IMG/VR virus record: IMGVR_UViG_3300017752_000210
Span: 1 to 21,335 of that record
Reading direction: 5' to 3' (one strand)
Length of the DNA stretch: 21,335 bases
Source: a virus
Made by a program: the position numbers and the translations under genes. Below are positions 7,162-13,750 of this stretch, piece by piece; the stretch's first letter is position 1; every line of letters begins with the position of its first letter. The notes beneath the pieces were generated by a model. That model saw nothing but the letters and a program-made list of their open reading frames with translations. It did not search any database and was not told where the DNA came from.

Positions 7162-8499
7162 TTCGTCTTTCTCCTTATCAGAATTTTCGTGAAGCTCTTT
7201 AGTAGGGCTCTCGCTTATAACCGCGTCTTCACTTGTAGATTTTTCGACTTGTGAATGTTCTTCTGTTTTCACATTAACAACATTATCACAGTCTTCGCCA
7301 TTAGCGTCAACCTCTAAAAATTTAAAGATTGGGTTTTGCTCTGTAGCGACGTTAGTGACTTTAAACATTTTTTCTTGATAGTTTACAAGATCACCATGTT
7401 GAAGTTTGCTTGCATCTTCGGAAAGCAAGTTTGTGAACGGGATAGATGCCATAGGGTCTTTAATTTCAAACTCCTCTTCATCATCCTTTTCCATACCAGT
7501 GACTACTTCCTCAGTTTCTGCTTTGACCTCAACTTCTTCAGTATCAGCTTTATCTTCAGTAGCTTCCTCAATTTCAGCTGTTTCTTCAACAACTTCTTCA
7601 GAAACTTCTTCTGATTTAACTTCAACATCAGTATCCGTTACTTCAATCATGTCAGCTTCTTCAGCTTTGATTTCAGTAACTTCTTCTTCTTTTGAGTTAC
7701 TCATTGCTTCCTCCTCGGTTGGAGACATCGGACGTTCGTTAATAACTTCGCCCTCCTCCGTGCTATGAATGGGAACACCTGCCATTGTGATGTCATGAGA
7801 ATGCCCTTCGGCCTCTAATATAACACCAGCAACAATTTTATGAGCGTGGTTTTGCATATGAGATGCGTAGGTTGTTACCCCATTACCACTATCATCCATT
7901 TCAACAGTATGATAGTGACCATCGCTCATGTCGGTGATTCCTGCTTTTATTTTACGCATCTTTTTGATTTCTTCGGTATCAGCCTCTTTTAAAGATTTTT
8001 TGAACTCGCTAAATTCTTCATCTGAATCAAAAGATTTTCTAATAGAGAAAAGAGAATCCTGATTACAAGGAACAGAAACTACAGAAATTTCTAGTAGTTC
8101 TACATCAGTAATCATCATAGAATCGTCTTCACGATTATATTTTCCATCTTTTACTCTAAATCCTACAGAAAAGCTTTTTAACGCGCCATCTTTAATAAGA
8201 GTTTGAACTCCGTGAGTTTTTTCAGCTGCTTCAGAAACAGCACATTCAACAAAAATACCTTTTTTATCAACTCGAATATTATCTACACGACCGATTGGGC
8301 AATCATGCTTATGTTGATAGAGAAGAACTGGATTACGCCGATAATTTTCAACGCCTTTAGCCCACGCTTCAGCAGTAACAATATCGCCAGAGCGATCTTT
8401 TGCAGTAGTATTGGCATAACCAGCAATCTTTAAAGTATTAGAACCTTTTTTAAGTGCTTTAGTTTCGAAGGAACTGTTTAAATAAAGAGTTTTATTCAT
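5764..8499 (-). CDS. Fused prohead protease - scaffold - HK97-type major capsid protein
   Basis: This is one 911-codon frame. Residues 1-155 are an HK97-family (U35) prohead protease: GYANTTAKDRSGDIV, YQHKHD with the likely catalytic His63 or His65, KSFSVGF with the likely Ser111, and the acidic LLEISVVSVP strand (Glu137). Residues 185-245 are a His-rich segment (GHYHTVEM, NHAHKIVAG, GHSHDITM). Residues 262-345 are very acidic (Glu/Asp/Val/Thr), as in scaffolding domains. Residues 355-410 look like a small beta domain. From 447 onward is the capsid protein: a delta-domain-like coiled coil (about 515-547), then shell sequence (DFTPHKFMATTHLAKDEEE, RRLARAIDKAIL, IPIAITEF). The ATG overlaps the portal stop and has GAGGA upstream. 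In most relatives the protease and capsid are separate genes; here an internal start probably supplies capsid alone. Confidence 0.85.
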   Translation of the reverse strand: MNKTLYLNSSFETKALKKGSNTLKIAGYANTTAKDRSGDIVTAEAWAKGVENYRRNPVLLYQHKHDCPIGRVDNIRVDKKGIFVECAVSEAAEKTHGVQTLIKDGALKSFSVGFRVKDGKYNREDDSMMITDVELLEISVVSVPCNQDSLFSIRKSFDSDEEFSEFKKSLKEADTEEIKKMRKIKAGITDMSDGHYHTVEMDDSGNGVTTYASHMQNHAHKIVAGVILEAEGHSHDITMAGVPIHSTEEGEVINERPMSPTEEEAMSNSKEEEVTEIKAEEADMIEVTDTDVEVKSEEVSEEVVEETAEIEEATEDKADTEEVEVKAETEEVVTGMEKDDEEEFEIKDPMASIPFTNLLSEDASKLQHGDLVNYQEKMFKVTNVATEQNPIFKFLEVDANGEDCDNVVNVKTEEHSQVEKSTSEDAVISESPTKELHENSDKEKDEMADQVVDTIDLTKAVPAEEIKKEAPRATVSEPAVADLVQEAGNAIVKEADAADQQMLVKGDSDTAYTPRESEQVAELKAQMNKYQDEIAALQRSKMHFQEQGRNAAQYSEKDMANAVLVAKLLNKRDIFDTKVGAKMKAVTSVDQFLSNFSQNIYTEMEQQLVVAPMFNRMAVDAKTFRVPVADEDTDGDVAQFASGTFATGIADATRVPTSNQNTIASVDFTPHKFMATTHLAKDEEEDTVLPLLDFLRAAATRRLARAIDKAILRGTGALTGFTAAPTNAITAGTGYASVIEGITNLTDDVGAGLTVDTGSANDKADPSDIAAARTKLGKYGLQLGNDLVYLTSIEGYNNLVTTSDFQTVDKFGPNATYLTGSVGAVYGIPIAITEFLDNVGGTGRDLGVLCYKPGFMIAERRGIEIESEYEPRQQVTAMYMSTRIDFKALTTNSASALDATKYSYAVTIEAG
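7702..7715 (-). promoter_or_regulatory. Possible internal ribosome binding site for a scaffold-capsid form
   Basis: An AGGAGG at 7715-7710 lies 5 bases before an in-frame ATG (7704-7702) at codon 266 of the fused frame, giving MSNSKEEEVTE. Initiation here would yield a scaffold-capsid product of 646 residues without the protease. The Shine-Dalgarno falls within a Glu-rich stretch (GAGGAGGAA codons), so it may be a by-product of acidic coding. Confidence 0.35.
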
Positions 8500-9751
8500 T
8501 AGTTGTATCCTCTAAATTATTAGATTCCTCTTGAGAGGGTCTTCCACCTTGGGTTGCGTCAGTTGCGCTACCCGTAATGTTCTGTGGTATTCTTATGGTA
8601 TCATTATTTTCCATTTTTGGAAATCTTAATCCTTCACGAGCTTCATTTGGGGTGATAATTCCTGTGTTTACCAGAGTTGAATAATAAACAGCTTGAGTCC
8701 TGTTATCAGGCTGAAGAGCGGGAACACTAAGTCTATCTGGAGTGATAGTCACTCCTCCATTAAAGAAGTGAGAAAATGCTGAACAGAATTGGTTTAAGAT
8801 AGGCAAAATAGTGTGTAAGTAAAATAGCTTTTGATTTGCATCAATATTAGCATTATTACCAGATTTTAAAAGAACATAAGGCACGCCTAGTGCCTTTGCC
8901 ATATCTTGTTGAATTCTTTCGATAGAGTTTTCAAAGTCAAGTTGATCAAAAGATTTAGTAGAAAACTCATCAATCTTTAATCCACCATCTAAGATTGCAG
9001 GGTTTCTAGCGCCATCAAAAATAGTAGTATAAGAAGCTCTCCAAGATTCTAAAAGTCTTTCTTTAACTCTTTTTGAAAGAATATTATCAGTAGTTAAAAC
9101 AAAACCTGGAAGTGCGTTATTTTTAAAGAATTGACGTTGGAACTTAATCATATAATAGTATAGTTCCATCAAGCTCAAAATTGGTTTAAGTTTAGATGTG
9201 CCTCTAAAAATTGATAGCTCATTTTCAGCCATGACATGAATGATTTCGTAAGGCTCAAAACGAATTGATTCAGCTTTAGACGTTTGTTTTCCGCGACCAA
9301 AACCATAAAAATCATTAGCTTGTTGGTTATGAACTAAGTAATTATAATGAGAAACAAAAGCACGATCATCAGGAACTACTTCAACGTCATTAGCGGGTAA
9401 TAAATAGAGAGATTCGCCGTCATAATAGAAAAAGGCGTTACCATCTAAATGAAAATCTAAAAAGGCCCTTCTAAATAACCTAGCACGGTCTTCAAAAGGA
9501 TTAGGTTTAATGTTCATTAGTTTATTTACTTTTTTAGCAGAACCACCGTTAATGTTAAGAGGAATTTCTGTCAGTGCATTGATTACCATCTCTACAGAGC
9601 GATGAACAACTTCAATCTCTCTATACGCCTGTTCATAATCTACAATAGTTTCGGGAGACGCAAAAGGTTCAAGAGAAGCTATAGAAGGCTGTGCGGGATT
9701 AAGCTTTTCTGCTACCCACTCTCTGAAACCGCGTCTATCATTATCTGCCAT
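8492..9751 (-). CDS. Portal protein (HK97 family)
   Basis: This is 419 residues, the usual length for HK97-type portals. Hallmarks include YREIEVVHRSVEMVINALTEIPL near the N-terminus and RRAFLDFHLDGNAFFYYDG. Further on are a wing/stem segment, FRGTSKLKPILSLMELYYYMIKFQ, and ERIQQDMAKALGVPYVLL followed by the C-terminal helices. It forms the dodecameric ring through which DNA enters and to which the connector binds. It precedes the protease-capsid fusion and overlaps it by 8 bases, the standard order. The start ATG has AAGGA upstream and overlaps the HNH gene end by 11 bases. The C-terminus is polar and Ser/Asn/Glu-rich. Confidence 0.92.
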   Translation of the reverse strand: MADNDRRGFREWVAEKLNPAQPSIASLEPFASPETIVDYEQAYREIEVVHRSVEMVINALTEIPLNINGGSAKKVNKLMNIKPNPFEDRARLFRRAFLDFHLDGNAFFYYDGESLYLLPANDVEVVPDDRAFVSHYNYLVHNQQANDFYGFGRGKQTSKAESIRFEPYEIIHVMAENELSIFRGTSKLKPILSLMELYYYMIKFQRQFFKNNALPGFVLTTDNILSKRVKERLLESWRASYTTIFDGARNPAILDGGLKIDEFSTKSFDQLDFENSIERIQQDMAKALGVPYVLLKSGNNANIDANQKLFYLHTILPILNQFCSAFSHFFNGGVTITPDRLSVPALQPDNRTQAVYYSTLVNTGIITPNEAREGLRFPKMENNDTIRIPQNITGSATDATQGGRPSQEESNNLEDTTNE

Positions 9752-10118
9752 GTTTTTCCTTTTGAATATCTAACCAATTTTTAATTTTAAGAGTTAAATG
9801 ATTAGAGTATCGTTGCCCATAAATTGTGTGTAATCTCTGATGATGAGATTTACATAATGTAAATAAGTTATGATGATCTAAACTTTCCTTACAGTCTACT
9901 GCAAATTTCTCACGAAGGGAAGTAATTTTTTCAACAGTATCAATTTCATTAATCTTATTACGAGTACACCACTCATTGAATAACTGACTTACAGAAAAAA
10001 GGTGATGAAGTTCTAAGTTCTGAACAGAACCACATATATAACACTCGTCACGCAGTTTATAATCTTTCTTAATATAATCTCTTATGTATTTGATTGGAAA
10101 TCTTTTTAATTCAGACAT
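9741..10118 (-). CDS. HNH endonuclease next to terminase and portal
   Basis: This protein of about 125 residues has a zinc-binding HNH core. It includes CYIC (Cys26, Cys29), LELHHLF with the first His pair (38-39), HHNLFTLC with Asn84 and Cys89, and the final SHHQRLH (His92-93). HNH proteins encoded beside the large terminase and portal often help cut DNA during packaging in cos phages, though a free-standing homing nuclease is also possible. A TTG further upstream (10136) opens the same frame. I prefer the ATG at 10118 because it has GGGGAG upstream and the core sits normally from there. It overlaps the end of the glycosyltransferase gene by 13 bases and the portal start by 11, so it is embedded in the operon. 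Confidence 0.8.
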   Translation of the reverse strand: MSELKRFPIKYIRDYIKKDYKLRDECYICGSVQNLELHHLFSVSQLFNEWCTRNKINEIDTVEKITSLREKFAVDCKESLDHHNLFTLCKSHHQRLHTIYGQRYSNHLTLKIKNWLDIQKEKHGR

Positions 10119-10729
10119 TCTTGAAGCACTCCCCAACGTTTAGTATAATGGTCTGGGTGCTTATTTAGCCCAACATCTCCTTCTCCTAGATTTAAGACAT
10201 TACCAGAAACAGTAGAAAGATGTGTATGATTATTAAGTTTTTTTATGAGATAACTTATAAGAATATCATCTCCTCTTGTTAAATTAGTATTTGCTAATAT
10301 GTCAGACTTAACACTATCAAGACAAGATTGTTTAACCATAATTACGGATCCTACTAAGAAATCAACTTGTGCAGCAGTACACCAAACATCTTTAAGTTGT
10401 TTATAGTGTTTTGCTTTAGATACTCCCTGCTTACCATAGACACCTACCATATCTTTTTGCATATCATACATCTTTTTTATTAATAATGGATGAGGCAAAA
10501 GGTCATCGTCTAAAATTAATTTATATTCTTCAGGATAGTCAAAACACCTTAACCAACGTTCAATACAATACTTATTTTTTGTATTATTTATCACATCAAC
10601 TTTATCATGGCTAAAAGAGTCGTTTGGGTTATTATTAATAACAGTAATCCTAAAATTTTTACATAAGGAGTCACAAATTGCTTTTACGTTATTTGGTCTT
10701 TTATAGTTTAATAGTATAATTCTAAGCAT
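10106..10729 (-). CDS. Glycosyltransferase-like protein (GT-A type)
   Basis: This 207-residue protein opens MLRIILLNYKRPNNVKAIC. The opening resembles GT2-like transferases: a beta strand, then a nucleotide-binding loop with Arg/Pro/Asn. YKLILDDDLLPHPLLIKKM carries a DDD (74-76) at the place of the metal/UDP-sugar DxD motif. Later, TRGDDILISYLIKK (Asp154-155) matches the acidic ED-type motif. It would transfer a sugar, perhaps to a virion protein, to the host surface or to modified DNA; the acceptor cannot be told. The gene overlaps the TerL end by 8 bases and the HNH start by 13. It is an accessory gene wedged into the packaging module. Confidence 0.65.
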   Translation of the reverse strand: MLRIILLNYKRPNNVKAICDSLCKNFRITVINNNPNDSFSHDKVDVINNTKNKYCIERWLRCFDYPEEYKLILDDDLLPHPLLIKKMYDMQKDMVGVYGKQGVSKAKHYKQLKDVWCTAAQVDFLVGSVIMVKQSCLDSVKSDILANTNLTRGDDILISYLIKKLNNHTHLSTVSGNVLNLGEGDVGLNKHPDHYTKRWGVLQECLN

Positions 10730-11969
10730 AGATTGATATATTACTCATTTTTTGGTGTGTGTATATTGCATATCTAACAGCATCGCACGGGTGAGAAGCC
10801 CAATCGTGAATAGCTTTTGGGGTTTCTGTGTTAGGATTCCATTTATAGGCTGCCATTGCAGAGAAAGTATGCCTTGCACCTTCTGTATCAAAGAAAAGTC
10901 TATCTTGCTGAATTAAAACTTGTACAGAGTTAATACCATCATTTACAGACTTAATAGCATTTTCACAATAGATATCATAATCATATGCAAAATCTGCTTT
11001 TACCTGTTGAGCTGCAGAATCAATGTAAATAGTGTCAATCGACCACTCATCGACTTTTTCTCCAATAGCTGCAGCTAATTCTGAAGTAGTTGACTCTTTT
11101 GATATAAATTCGTCTATTATAAAATAGTTATCTCCGTCAGTGCCTATTACAACAAATACATTCTCATCACGATACCCAACGTCTAGCCCTGCAATTACTT
11201 CTGAAAAACGTTCGCCTACAAAGTCTCCAATATGTTTATCCTCGTCTAAATCTAAATAAATTTGCGCTGCTGTAGTTGTCCACTCGCACTCATACTCTTG
11301 TAAATAAAGAGCTTTAGTAATTGACTTTTTAGCCTCTTCTACGTCTTTTTCAGACAAAAGAGGGTTAGAACGCCAAGTATGGATAGAAGATGCCCAATCA
11401 GGATATTCAGGATTATTTCCTCTTAGAAAATAGTCGTAGAGATAGTTTCCTTTACCACGAGGTGTAGAAATCCACAAACATCTAGAGTCTTGAAAAGTAG
11501 AGAGAGCAGGACGCAAATCACGAGTATAATATTCTTCGTTAGGAATAATAGCCGCTTCGTCAACAATTAGTAGATTAGCAGCACGACCCACAAGAGAATC
11601 ACGGTTATTAGCAGAAAGCAGTCTGAACACAGAACCGTTTATTAATTTAATAACTTTATCTTTTTGGTTGTATCGATCAACTTCTATCTCTAAGTTTTTG
11701 ATGAGATCCCCTACATAATCCCAAATAATTGACGATAGAGAAAAGTTAGGAGCAACAACCATTACTTGTTGTCCAGGCTCTAGAAGCTTTGCAAAAGCAA
11801 GAATAGCAGCAGCATAGGATTTACCAGTACGACGGGCTGCAATATGAACACAAAAACGGGAAGAGTCTAAATTTTCTACCATTGCCCATTGTGATTCATT
11901 AAATTGAACAGGGGTGGGAAGTTTGTCTAAAAGACGTTGAATTTTAATACGAAAAAATTTGTCACTCAT
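10722..11969 (-). CDS. terL: Terminase large subunit
   Basis: This 415-residue ATPase/nuclease is the packaging motor. With the start chosen here, the Walker A-like loop AARRTGKS is at 44-51 and Walker B LLIVDE at 133-138. The motor's coupling segment WISTPRGKGNYLYDYF is at 166-181. The RNase H-like nuclease begins at VIAGLDVGY with Asp263, continues with YIDSAAQQVKAD, and ends with HPCDAVRYAIY. The frame is open 22 codons further upstream, but that extension (Cys/Ser-rich) is read inside the preceding gene. The ATG at 11969 forms an ATGA overlap with that gene's stop and is the better start. TerS lies about 6.3 kb upstream with fibre genes between, an unusual separation. Confidence 0.93.
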   Translation of the reverse strand: MSDKFFRIKIQRLLDKLPTPVQFNESQWAMVENLDSSRFCVHIAARRTGKSYAAAILAFAKLLEPGQQVMVVAPNFSLSSIIWDYVGDLIKNLEIEVDRYNQKDKVIKLINGSVFRLLSANNRDSLVGRAANLLIVDEAAIIPNEEYYTRDLRPALSTFQDSRCLWISTPRGKGNYLYDYFLRGNNPEYPDWASSIHTWRSNPLLSEKDVEEAKKSITKALYLQEYECEWTTTAAQIYLDLDEDKHIGDFVGERFSEVIAGLDVGYRDENVFVVIGTDGDNYFIIDEFISKESTTSELAAAIGEKVDEWSIDTIYIDSAAQQVKADFAYDYDIYCENAIKSVNDGINSVQVLIQQDRLFFDTEGARHTFSAMAAYKWNPNTETPKAIHDWASHPCDAVRYAIYTHQKMSNISIYA

Positions 11970-12268
11970 CGAGGAAATACATTGATAATCATTGTGGCAA
12001 CAGTAATTAAAGTTACTGCAAGACCGCCTACCCATAAAAGAGTCTTAAGGGAAGCGCGACCTGTAGTAGCTAACTCACCAATATGCTCTATTTCTTTATC
12101 CATTTTACACATTTGTGTTTCCATGCGTTCAAACATTTTAACAATGTGTAGATAACGTTCTTCACAAACAGCCTCATGTGACTGAATCTCTGCTTTATTA
12201 TTCTGAGAACGCTCATGAAGTCGCTCAATCTCAATTTGTATTTGGTCTAGTTCACGACTATCAGTCAT
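11966..12268 (-). CDS. Holin-like / XhlA-like coiled-coil membrane protein
   Basis: This 100-residue protein has a long charged heptad-like helix (about 1-70, e.g. ELDQIQIEIERLHERSQ and KMFERMETQMCKMDKEIEHIG). A single C-terminal membrane segment follows (about 75-97, LKTLLWVGGLAVTLITV...) with a short tail, VFPR. This layout matches XhlA-type hemolysin/holin-associated proteins and other small phage membrane proteins that take part in lysis. No lysin is recognisable in the window. It begins at ATG 12268 with AAGGTGAT upstream, 9 bases after the tail-collar gene, and ends in an ATGA overlap with TerL. A structural anchoring role is an alternative. Confidence 0.55.
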   Translation of the reverse strand: MTDSRELDQIQIEIERLHERSQNNKAEIQSHEAVCEERYLHIVKMFERMETQMCKMDKEIEHIGELATTGRASLKTLLWVGGLAVTLITVATMIINVFPR

Positions 12269-12277
12269 TATATCACC

Positions 12278-13339
12278 TTAAATTTTAATTATGTAATTCA
12301 CTACTTCTGTTGGTAGTGTAGTATTTACTGAGAAATTATTTACAGTTAAAGAAGGGACTGTAAGTGCAGGAATAGATAGTCCTGGAACAGATAAGGCTGG
12401 GATAGATAATCCAGGAACTGAATGAGTATGGTTATTAACTGTTAGTGAAGGTATTCCGTGTGTGTGATTGTTAACTGTTAAAGATGGAACGGTCAAAGCA
12501 GGAATAGATAAACCTGGGACAGATAGAGCAGGAACAGATAAAGCAGGAATAGATAATCCAGGAACTGAATGAGTATGGTTTGCTTGGTTTACCGCTGTTA
12601 CAAGACCAACCTGTGTAACGTCTTTAGTGCCTGTAGCAAGAGTTTGGTTGACTGTATAAGTAGTTAAGGTTAAATCTCCAGCACCCTCAGCACCAGTGTT
12701 ACCAGCACCAGTAGTACCAGTACCTGTATTTGATGTGCCTGTGTTTGCTGTACCTGTAGTACCAGTGCCTGTATTTGAGGCAGCAGTTGTAGAGGTAGCA
12801 TTAGCTGTGTCTGAAGCAGCAGTTGTAGCTGTAGAGTTTCCAGAAGTTCCGGCACCAGTAGTACCAGTGCCTGTATTGTCTGTACCTGTAGTACCAGTAC
12901 CGGTGTTTGAAGCAGCTGTTGTAACACCTGATTTAGTAGCTGAAGCTAAGACACTGCTTGCAGCAGCAGAGCCTGTAGTAGTGCCAAGAGTGCCGTTGTT
13001 AGCTCCTTTGCCTAGAGGAACTTTATCTCTTAGATCAGGAACATTAAAGGTTGAAGAACCGTCACCAACACCATAACCAGTACCAATTACAGCAAATAAA
13101 CGGGCATAAGTTGAGCGAGAGACAGCAGAATCATCACAAAGAAGCCATCCAGTAGGAGCACTAGCAGCACCATAACCAACAATTGTACCTGAAGGAATGA
13201 TTTCGGCACCGCCTCCAGTAGAACCGTCATGAATTCTTATATTATTTGTATCTGTATCTAGAGAAATCTCTCCAACAAGTCCTGTATAAGAGTTGTTTTG
13301 AGCAGTCGTTCCTCGTCTAAATTGTAGCTGTGTAGCCAT
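12278..13339 (-). CDS. Tail-collar fibre protein with low-complexity and PxL solenoid repeats
   Basis: This is 353 residues. Residues 1-40 form an N-terminal fibre head (LQFRRGTTAQN, GEISLDTDTNNIRIHDGST). Residues 48-115 are a Tail Collar domain (PSGTIVGYGAASAPTGWLLC, YARLFAVIGTGYG, STFNVPDLRDKVPLG). Residues 143-222 are Thr/Gly/Asn/Ala low complexity. From 258 to about 333 is a five-residue repeat (S/T-V/I-P-A/G/S-L) punctuated by three NHTH motifs (His255/257, 292/294, 304/306). HxH motifs in trimeric fibres such as T4 gp12 bind metal, so a metal-stabilised trimeric needle is plausible. The repeats favour recombination and length change. AAGGAG precedes the start. It probably acts in receptor recognition. 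Confidence 0.82.
   Translation of the reverse strand: MATQLQFRRGTTAQNNSYTGLVGEISLDTDTNNIRIHDGSTGGGAEIIPSGTIVGYGAASAPTGWLLCDDSAVSRSTYARLFAVIGTGYGVGDGSSTFNVPDLRDKVPLGKGANNGTLGTTTGSAAASSVLASATKSGVTTAASNTGTGTTGTDNTGTGTTGAGTSGNSTATTAASDTANATSTTAASNTGTGTTGTANTGTSNTGTGTTGAGNTGAEGAGDLTLTTYTVNQTLATGTKDVTQVGLVTAVNQANHTHSVPGLSIPALSVPALSVPGLSIPALTVPSLTVNNHTHGIPSLTVNNHTHSVPGLSIPALSVPGLSIPALTVPSLTVNNFSVNTTLPTEVVNYIIKI
12341..12568 (-). repeat. 15-bp periodic repeats encoding the PxL solenoid
   Basis: The DNA repeats roughly every 15 bases, encoding (S/T)(V/I)P(A/G/S)L units in the collar fibre. Two 32-bp stretches are identical, at 12402-12433 and 12549-12580, 147 bp apart. This indicates recent duplication inside the gene. 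Confidence 0.85.
12674..12913 (-). repeat. Low-complexity Thr/Gly/Asn/Ala coding repeats
   Basis: The minus strand encodes repeated SNTGTGTTG(T/A) units interspersed with TTAAS blocks, forming residues 143-222 of the collar fibre. The plus strand carries a long shadow ORF only because the repeats lack stops. The region is probably variable between relatives. Confidence 0.75.
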
Positions 13340-13349
13340 TAGTTACTCC

Positions 13350-13709
13350 TTATGAAAATGCACCTAGATCGAATTTGCCTGTGATTGAAAATGTGTTTGA
13401 ATCGTTAGTCCCAATAGACACATTACCTTTAAATTGAGACTCAACTCCTTCAGTTTTGTCTATAGTTAGATATTCTAAACCATTAGATATAAGAGATACA
13501 GCAGGATCTATAATAGAAACTGCAGAATCATTCTGCCCAATTGAGTTTGAACTTAGTCCGTTAAAAGTACTTGCTGTAATTGTGCCTACAACAATATTAC
13601 CTGTAGTTGAACCGTCGCCTACAGTTACAGTAGCGTTAGCTAGAACTTCGAATTTTGAGCGGGCATCAATACCTAACCCGCCGCTAAATGGTGAAACTTT
13701 TGTACTCAT
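13350..13709 (-). CDS. Short tail-fibre/baseplate protein
   Basis: This 119-residue protein opens MSTKVSPFSGGLGIDARSKFE and has beta-rich, Thr/Ser/Gly-rich sequence (ATVTVGDGSTTGNIVVGTI). Its last 25 residues end NVSIGTNDSNTFSITG and then LGAFS. They closely match the last 25 residues of the neighbouring 484-residue fibre protein (17 of 25 identical by eye), so the two share a C-terminal trimerisation or attachment element. It lies between the collar fibre and the long fibre. It starts with an AAAGGTAG ribosome binding site. A role as fibre tip, adaptor or chaperone-like subunit is inferred from position and the shared motif. Confidence 0.6.
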   Translation of the reverse strand: MSTKVSPFSGGLGIDARSKFEVLANATVTVGDGSTTGNIVVGTITASTFNGLSSNSIGQNDSAVSIIDPAVSLISNGLEYLTIDKTEGVESQFKGNVSIGTNDSNTFSITGKFDLGAFS

Positions 13710-13750
13710 GTCTACCTTTCTATCATACTTTTAACCAGTGGTCAAATTAA

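Noticed and set aside
7336-7768. Plus-strand ORFs rich in Ser/Val or Phe/Cys
   Set aside because: They are antisense to the Glu-rich scaffold; Ser or Phe bias follows from GAA/GAG codons on the other strand.
10722-12035. Longer start for TerL at 12035
   Set aside because: The 22-residue extension is Cys/Ser-rich, lies inside the preceding gene in another frame, and lacks a Shine-Dalgarno. The ATGA overlap start at 11969 fits the operon.
12696-13076. Plus-strand ORF of 126 residues (Pro/Val-rich)
   Set aside because: It is a shadow of the low-complexity repeats in the minus-strand collar fibre; it has no Shine-Dalgarno and its composition just mirrors the repeats.
13710-13750. Possible promoter TTGACC with a poor -10 upstream of the 119-residue gene
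   Set aside because: The -10 (TAGAAA at 17 bases) is too far from consensus, and the gene is in a continuous operon with a good ribosome binding site.
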